A DNA stretch of 26,995 nucleotides, taken from positions 1 to 26,995 of the forward strand of contig DMTA01000212.1 in assembly GCA_003454835.1 (NCBI GenBank), read 5' to 3'. Position 1 is the stretch's first letter; each line of letters starts with the position of its first letter. Below are positions 22,511 through 26,995 of the stretch, one piece after another. The position numbers and the translations under genes are program-made. This DNA is from Achromobacter sp. GTDB lineage: Bacteria > Pseudomonadota > Gammaproteobacteria > Burkholderiales > Burkholderiaceae_B. The notes under the pieces are model-generated. The model did not search any database. It was not told where the DNA came from and saw only the letters and a program-made list of their open reading frames with translations.

Positions 22511-24151
22511 ATGATGAATCTTGCAGCCATGAAAGTGAGGTCCCGCCTCGCTATCGGTTTCCTCTTGCTTGTCCTGGCGTTGCTGGTGCTTGGGGGCCTG
22601 TCCCTGTACGCCATGCGGACGCTGGACAAGTCGATGTCCGACATCGTCAACGTGAACAACCAGCAGTTGAAGCTGGCGTTGCAGATGCGCGAGCTGGTGC
22701 AGGGCCGGGCCATCGTGGTGCGCAACATCGTGCTGTACACGGACCCGCAAGCCGTGGCGAATGAGATCACCCGATCGGAAGACATGGCGGCGCGCTATCG
22801 CCAAACCAGCGAACAGCTTGCAAAGATGTTTGCCGACGATGAAGGGACGCTGCCCGCCGAGACCGATCTGCTGGCCGCCGCGCAGCGTGCGCAGCAGGAA
22901 GCCTCGCCTATTTACATGCGCGCCCTTGAAGCGGGACGGCAGAACAATTCGCAGGAAGCCGCCAGGATCCTGCGCGAAGAGCTGCGCGCCAAGCAGGACG
23001 CCTGGCTCGATCAGTTGATGGCGCTTGCCGACCTGGAATCCAAACTCAGCGACGAATCGGCCGCAGAGGCCGCGCAGGCCTCGGCGCGTCTGCGCAATGC
23101 AATCGTCGTGATCATGGCGATCGCCGTGCTGGCCGGTGCGCTGTCGGCGTGGCTGATCACGCGCAGCATCCTGCGTCAGCTTGGCGGCGAGCCTGCCGAT
23201 GCGCAGAAGCTGGCCGGCGCCATTGCAAGCGGCGATCTCACGACGGCGCTCACGCTGGACGAAAGCGACCGGTCGAGCCTGATGTATTCGCTGGAGACGA
23301 TGCGCATGCAGTTGGCGACGACGGTGGGCACCATCATCAGCGCGGCGGAGTCCATTTCGACGGCGTCCGCCCAGATTGCCGAAGGCAACGCCGACCTTTC
23401 CCAACGCACCGAGGAACAGGCCGCGTCGCTGGAGGAAACGGCCGCCAGCATCGAGGAAATGACCTCGACCGTGCGGATGAACCAGGACAACGCGGCCAGC
23501 GGCAGCGGTCTTGCCGTGGATTGCAGCCAGCTAACAGGCGAAGCGGGCCGCGTGGTGGGCCAGGTGGTGGACGCGATCGGCGCGATCTCGACCGATGCCG
23601 AGCGTGTCGGCGAGATTGTGTCGGTGATCGACAGCATTGCGTTCCAGACAAACATTCTTGCGCTGAATGCGGCGGTGGAAGCCGCGCGTGCCGGCGAACA
23701 GGGCCGAGGCTTTGCGGTGGTGGCCACCGAAGTGCGCGCGCTGGCGCAGCGTAGCGCGACGGCGGCCAAGGAGATCAAGGGCCTGATCGAGAATTCCAAG
23801 CGCGCCGTCCAAGGCGGCGAGGCGCTGGCGGCCACGGCGGGCGAGCAGATGCAGAAGGTGCTGGACGCGGTGGCCCGATTGAAAGAGGTGACGGTGGAAA
23901 TCGCCTCGGCCTCGGCGGAGCAGACCAGCGGCATCGAACAGGTGAACGTGGCGGTGTCGCAGATGGACACGATGACGCAGCAGAACGCCGCGCTGGTCGA
24001 GGAATCGGCTGCGGCGGCAGGCGCGATGGCCACGCAGGCGAAGGAGCTGTTGCAGGCGGTGGCGCGATTCAAGACGGAACGGCGGACGGCCGCGACGCAT
24101 CCGGGCGCGCGTTTCGAGCCGCTGGCGCTGGCGGCGCCCGCGCACGCCTGA
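22511..24151 (+). CDS. Methyl-accepting chemotaxis protein (4-helix-bundle sensor)
   Basis: A 546-residue receptor. Helix TM1 is at about 13-33, a periplasmic four-helix-bundle-like sensor at about 35-195, and TM2 at about 196-217, followed by HAMP and a long coiled coil. The hairpin tip IAFQTNILALNAAVEAARAG (376-395), followed by EQGRGFAVVATEVR, is the CheA/CheW contact site, and QRTEEQAASLEETAASIEEM is a methylation helix. No C-terminal CheR/CheB pentapeptide is present. The ligand is unknown. The start at 22511 has AAAGGCG upstream. An unusual GSGLAVDCSQLTGEAGR stretch replaces the more regular heptad sequence in the descending coiled coil. It lies 88 bases before a two-component pair, and a common transcript is possible. 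Confidence 0.93.
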   Translation: MMNLAAMKVRSRLAIGFLLLVLALLVLGGLSLYAMRTLDKSMSDIVNVNNQQLKLALQMRELVQGRAIVVRNIVLYTDPQAVANEITRSEDMAARYRQTSEQLAKMFADDEGTLPAETDLLAAAQRAQQEASPIYMRALEAGRQNNSQEAARILREELRAKQDAWLDQLMALADLESKLSDESAAEAAQASARLRNAIVVIMAIAVLAGALSAWLITRSILRQLGGEPADAQKLAGAIASGDLTTALTLDESDRSSLMYSLETMRMQLATTVGTIISAAESISTASAQIAEGNADLSQRTEEQAASLEETAASIEEMTSTVRMNQDNAASGSGLAVDCSQLTGEAGRVVGQVVDAIGAISTDAERVGEIVSVIDSIAFQTNILALNAAVEAARAGEQGRGFAVVATEVRALAQRSATAAKEIKGLIENSKRAVQGGEALAATAGEQMQKVLDAVARLKEVTVEIASASAEQTSGIEQVNVAVSQMDTMTQQNAALVEESAAAAGAMATQAKELLQAVARFKTERRTAATHPGARFEPLALAAPAHA

Positions 24152-24239
24152 GGGGGCGGCAGACCTTTTAAGATGCGGCATGCGCGGCAAGCACGCCGCG
24201 CCGCGCAGAGGCTGCCAACGCCCACAGAGGGGAACTGAC

Positions 24240-24905
24240 ATGCGGGTGTTGTTGGTCGAGGACGACGCGATGTTCGCGGACGCACTGACGATGGCTCTCG
24301 AGGAGCTGGATTTTGCGGTGACGCTGGTGCAGGAGGTCGACGCCGCCAAGGTGCTGCTGCTGGAGCATGCCTTCACGATCGTGCTGCTCGATATCGGCCT
24401 GCATCGCGGGTCGGGCCTGGACGTGCTGCGATTTGTGCGCCGGCGCGGCGACGCGGTGCCAGTGATCCTGATCACCGCGCGGGATGCCTTGAGCGACCGC
24501 ATCAAGGGGCTGGATCTGGGCGCCGACGATTACGTCATCAAGCCGTTCGAGCCCACTGAGCTCTTTGCCCGCATGCGCGCGTTGCTCCGGCGCAGCGGCG
24601 TGGCGGGCGACAAGGTGCTGGCCTGGCGGCATGTGAAGCTGGATCCCGGACGCCGCGAGGCCTTTGTCGACGAGGTGCCGACGCGCCTGTCCGAGCAGGA
24701 GTTCCGCACGCTGGAGATGCTGCTCAGGCATCCCGACCGGCTGGTGTCCACCGAAGAATTGCGTGCGCATCTCTACGGCGCCGGCCGGCCCGGCGAAAGC
24801 AATACGATCGCCGTGTTCATCCATGCCCTGCGGCGCAAGCTGGGCAAGGACGCCATCGAGAACGTGCACGGCCAAGGCTATCGCCTGGCCCGGGACGGCA
24901 GCTGA
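24240..24905 (+). CDS. OmpR-family response regulator
   Basis: A 221-residue regulator. The receiver (1-120) has VEDD (6-9), phosphoacceptor D51 (VLLDIG), Thr in LITARDA, and K101 (IKPFEP). The C-terminal winged helix (about 130-218) has LSEQEFRTLEMLLRHPDRLV and NTIAVFIHALRRKLG, then the wing hairpin VHGQGYRLAR, as in PmrA/QseB/TctD-type proteins. The start at 24240 has AGAGGGG 6-7 bases upstream; a frame opening at 24180 adds only an Arg/Pro-rich leader. Its stop overlaps the start of the sensor kinase (TGATG), so the two form a coupled operon. Confidence 0.93.
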   Translation: MRVLLVEDDAMFADALTMALEELDFAVTLVQEVDAAKVLLLEHAFTIVLLDIGLHRGSGLDVLRFVRRRGDAVPVILITARDALSDRIKGLDLGADDYVIKPFEPTELFARMRALLRRSGVAGDKVLAWRHVKLDPGRREAFVDEVPTRLSEQEFRTLEMLLRHPDRLVSTEELRAHLYGAGRPGESNTIAVFIHALRRKLGKDAIENVHGQGYRLARDGS

Positions 24906-26287
24906 TGCGCCGGGTCACGAATTCGATGCGCGCGCAGATTCTGCTGGGCATCTTCAGCGCGCTGCTGGTGTCGTGGCTGGTGCAGTTCGGTCTGTATTGG
25001 AACAGCCTGACGCGGACCGAGTCTGGGGCGCGCGATCATGAGCTGAGCGCGGTGGTCGACAGCGTTGCGTTCTTTCTGGCGATGGTGCCGGTGACGCAGG
25101 ACATCACCCGCGACCTACCCGTCCCCGCCGTCCTGTTGCGCCAATCCATCGGCAAGACCGAGATCCAGGTCTGGGACCGCGTGACGAACCGGCTGGTGCT
25201 GGCGTCGACGGACGCGCCACGGACGCGGATGGCGCAGGTCAATTCCATCGGATTCTCGTGCGTCCTCTTCGGCGGCGACACCTGGCGCGTTTATGCGGGG
25301 CTGGACGAGACGGCACGCTTCGAGATCGTTGCCGCGACGCCGACGCGTGCGTTCTACGCGGGGCTTGCCGACCGCTTCGAGTTGGGCTCGATCATCACGC
25401 TGCTGATGTTTGCCGGAATCGGCAGCGTCACGATGTTCGTGGTCTGCCGTTCGACGCGCAAGCTTGGCCGCGCCGGCCGCGAGATTGCGCAGGCCAGCGT
25501 GACCGATGGCGTGACCGTCGACGAACGGACCGTGCCCGCCGAGGTGGGACCCTTGATACGCGCCATCAACGAGCGGCAGCGGCGGGTGCTGACGCTCGTC
25601 GAGAACGAGCGGCGATTCATCGGCGACGCCGCCCACGAGCTGCGCACGCCGTTGGCGGTGCTGGCCGTGTATGCGGACACGGCGTATCGGGTCAACGATC
25701 CCGTCAAAGCGAAGATGCTGATGCAGAAGATCGCCGAGACGACCCGCCGCAGCGCGCGCATCGTCGAGCAGCTGCTGGACCTGGCGCGCACCGACAGGAA
25801 CGACATCGTGCTCGAGCCGGTGAATCTTGCTTCCGTCGTGGGCTTTGTCCTGCGGGACATGCAGGCGTCGTTCGTCCATCGCGGCCAGCAGCTCACCGTG
25901 GATGCCGTCCCGGGTCAGATTCTGGGCCAGGTCGATGCGCTGGGCATCCTGGTGCGCAACCTGCTGGACAACGCGGGCCGGTACAGCGGCGACGGCAGTT
26001 CGATCCGCGTGGCGGTGGAGCGGGCGGCCGACAGCGTCACGCTGGCGGTGTCGGACAACGGGCCGGGTATCGCGCGGCCGCTGCGTGAGCGCATCTTCGA
26101 CCCCTTCTACCGCGGGCCGGACGCGCCAAGCCACGGCAGCGGATTGGGGCTGGCCCTGGTGGCAAGGATCGCCCGCTCCCACAATGCGCGCGTCACGTTG
26201 GAGGAAGGCGCAGGGGGGCGCGGCGTGTGCTTGAGCGTGACGTTTCCCTTGCCTGATGCTCCCGGCGCCGCCGCGGTGCGAGCTTGA
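24905..26287 (+). CDS. Sensor histidine kinase (TctE/QseC-like)
   Basis: A 460-residue membrane kinase. TM1 is at about 11-31, a periplasmic domain of about 125 residues follows, and TM2 is at about 159-181. HisKA contains H244 in GDAAHELRTPL. HATPase contains N-box VRNLLDNAGRYS (353-357 region), DNGPGI (385-390), the F-box DPFYRG, and GSGLGLALV. The short periplasmic sensor and the fold (1HK/TctE_N-like) resemble QseC/TctE/PmrB sensors; the signal is unknown. It starts at 24905, overlapping the regulator stop by one base. A small ORF begins 22 bases after its stop and may belong to the same transcript. Confidence 0.92.
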   Translation: MRRVTNSMRAQILLGIFSALLVSWLVQFGLYWNSLTRTESGARDHELSAVVDSVAFFLAMVPVTQDITRDLPVPAVLLRQSIGKTEIQVWDRVTNRLVLASTDAPRTRMAQVNSIGFSCVLFGGDTWRVYAGLDETARFEIVAATPTRAFYAGLADRFELGSIITLLMFAGIGSVTMFVVCRSTRKLGRAGREIAQASVTDGVTVDERTVPAEVGPLIRAINERQRRVLTLVENERRFIGDAAHELRTPLAVLAVYADTAYRVNDPVKAKMLMQKIAETTRRSARIVEQLLDLARTDRNDIVLEPVNLASVVGFVLRDMQASFVHRGQQLTVDAVPGQILGQVDALGILVRNLLDNAGRYSGDGSSIRVAVERAADSVTLAVSDNGPGIARPLRERIFDPFYRGPDAPSHGSGLGLALVARIARSHNARVTLEEGAGGRGVCLSVTFPLPDAPGAAAVRA

Positions 26288-26309
26288 CGCGAGGCCCCGG
26301 AGGACAGAC

Positions 26310-26546
26310 ATGGAGCGGCCGGATTTCCGCCTTGGAGCAAGGCCACCGTTCGATGGCCTGCGGGCATATCTGCGGGCAGTGCAAAGCCGGGACGACCTGC
26401 ATCGGATACGCCAGCTGGAACAGCGCAACGGCGGTTTGAAGCAGTCGATGGCGCAGCTGCCGATGGTGCGGTGTGAGCCGTGCAAAGCGCCGGACCGGGC
26501 CTGGTGGCAGCGTGTGCTGCGCGCTGACGCACTGCGCCCCGAGTGA
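26310..26546 (+). CDS. Small unrecognised protein downstream of the sensor kinase
   Basis: A 78-residue reading frame starting MERPDFRLGARPPFDGLRAY. The start has GGAGGA 6-7 bases upstream, a strong ribosome binding site that makes translation credible. It is basic and hydrophilic, has no membrane helix, carries a helical RAVQSRDDLHRIRQLEQRN stretch, and contains CEPC (two Cys) and AWWQRVL. I do not recognise a family. It follows the sensor kinase by 22 bases on the same strand, so it may be cotranscribed with the two-component pair. It could still be a spurious frame, since GC-rich DNA produces many. Confidence 0.5.
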   Translation: MERPDFRLGARPPFDGLRAYLRAVQSRDDLHRIRQLEQRNGGLKQSMAQLPMVRCEPCKAPDRAWWQRVLRADALRPE

Positions 26547-26591
26547 CGGCCTGACGGCGAACGCGACAAATTCAATCGGGCTTCGAACTCC

Positions 26592-26606
26592 GGACACCAA
26601 ATGTCC
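26592..26606. promoter_or_regulatory. Inverted repeat GGACA-N5-TGTCC
   Basis: Perfect 5-bp arms lie 46 bases upstream of the GTG-start frame at 26652, in an AT-richer stretch (26560-26640) that looks like a promoter region. It is a candidate operator for the truncated plus-strand gene. Confidence 0.35.
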
Positions 26607-26651
26607 CGATCGCATCCCAAACTGTCTTTTCCAAATACAAGAGGAGCGACA

Positions 26652-26815
26652 GTGACGCAATCGATTTCAAGCCTGGGTCCCGTTGAAACGCTGGTGCGGC
26701 CGGCGGTCTCGTTGGAGCGGTGGGGCGTAGCTGCCGGGGATCTGGCGGCGCTTTTGACGTGTCTTGCAGAGGCCATGCCCGGCATCGACTGGTTCACGGG
26801 GGAAGCGGCGCCGGC
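26652..26815 (+). pseudogene. 5' fragment of an unrecognised gene, cut at a palindromic junction
   Basis: A GTG start at 26652 has AGAGGAG 5-6 bases upstream. About 54 residues follow ([20 protein letters not shown], then [20 protein letters not shown] and [12 protein letters not shown]) with a protein-like composition. The frame stays open to the window end, but from about 26815 it reads antisense through a recognisable short-chain dehydrogenase, so its own 3' part is missing or displaced. The family is not recognised. Confidence 0.45.
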
Positions 26816-26995
26816 CGGCGCGCTGGCGCTGCATCAGTGGCAGGCCGGCGGCGATTCCGTGCAGCACGCCGCGGATGTTCACGTCGATCATTCGGTCCCA
26901 CTCGTCCACCTTCAGTGCGTCCAGCGGCGAAAGCGGCATCACCCCGGCGTTGTTGACGATCACGTCGACGCGGCCGAAGCGCTGTTCGGCGAAGT
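26814..26995 (-). pseudogene. Short-chain dehydrogenase/reductase fragment (5' part off the right edge, 3' part missing)
   Basis: The minus strand encodes [20 protein letters not shown] followed by [20 protein letters not shown] and [16 protein letters not shown], matching the central SDR region (NNAG motif and the D-x-NI-x-GVL helix). The expected continuation to the catalytic Ser and the Tyr-x-x-x-Lys is absent in all three minus-strand frames. The frame instead runs on as an Arg/Pro/Gln-rich shadow sequence to a stop at 26667. The match ends inside a 14-bp palindrome at 26808-26821. It is either a truncated gene at a rearrangement breakpoint or an assembly chimera. Confidence 0.7.

Noticed and set aside
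25115..26797. 560-codon minus-strand frame opposite the sensor kinase
   Set aside because: It lacks domains and is opposite a kinase with all H, N, G1, F and G2 boxes.
26667..26813. Minus-strand continuation of the dehydrogenase frame to a stop at 26667
   Set aside because: Residues after the palindrome are Arg/Pro/Gln-rich and do not resemble any SDR C-terminus; the plus strand looks more coding here.
1..26995. tRNA, rRNA, CRISPR arrays, insertion sequences, riboswitches
   Set aside because: I found no cloverleaf-like gene, no spaced direct-repeat array, no transposase frame with terminal repeats, and no recognisable cobalamin or SAM riboswitch near the methionine genes.

Overview
The window looks like chromosome of a GC-rich betaproteobacterium, most likely Alcaligenaceae (Achromobacter or Bordetella relatives). 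The reasons are the strong G/C third-position bias, a Bug-type (TctC family) periplasmic binding protein, a betaproteobacterial general porin ending in Phe, and many LysR and two-component regulators. I see no rRNA, tRNA, CRISPR array, transposase or phage gene. No gene-free stretch is longer than about 230 bases.

Layout. (1) 1-4400: the start of a probable RraA-family gene runs off the left edge, divergent from a LysR regulator. A Bug solute-binding protein follows on the minus strand, divergent from a MarR-GNAT fusion regulator that has two tandem palindromes in its promoter. An EamA-type exporter lies just downstream of the regulator. (2) 4446-8278: a methionine module. MesD (core methionine synthase), MesX (DUF1852) and an MsuE-like FMN reductase lie in one minus-strand run, divergent from a MetR-like regulator with two MetR-box-like sites. 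(3) 8351-15156: a small lipoprotein, then a FixJ/NarL-type response regulator that converges, one base apart, on a roughly 1830-residue sensor combining a Ser/Thr-kinase-like domain, an AAA ATPase, a helical repeat region, GAF, PAS and a histidine kinase. The kinase-like domain has lost its catalytic Asp residues. (4) 15243-21036: a minus-strand block holding an MFS exporter with an extra C-terminal domain, a YcaC-like cysteine hydrolase, a DUF1275 membrane protein, a DoxX membrane protein and a Tat-exported YtcJ-like amidohydrolase with a Cys/His-rich tail. (5) 21263-26287: a porin, a methyl-accepting chemotaxis protein, and an OmpR-type response regulator overlapping its sensor kinase. (6) 26288-26995: a small unrecognised ORF, then a breakpoint-like region. 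There a plus-strand gene start and a minus-strand short-chain dehydrogenase meet head-on at a perfect 14-bp GC palindrome, and each loses its 3' part.

How the genes may work together. The best-supported functional unit is the MetR / FMN reductase / MesX / MesD cluster. It would make methionine without methyl-folate or cobalamin but with a need for oxygen, and a flavin reductase in the same run suggests where reducing power for an oxygenase could come from. The large sensor and its FixJ-like partner sit beside the hydrolase, amidohydrolase, DoxX and exporter genes. Control of that block by the sensor is an inference from position only.
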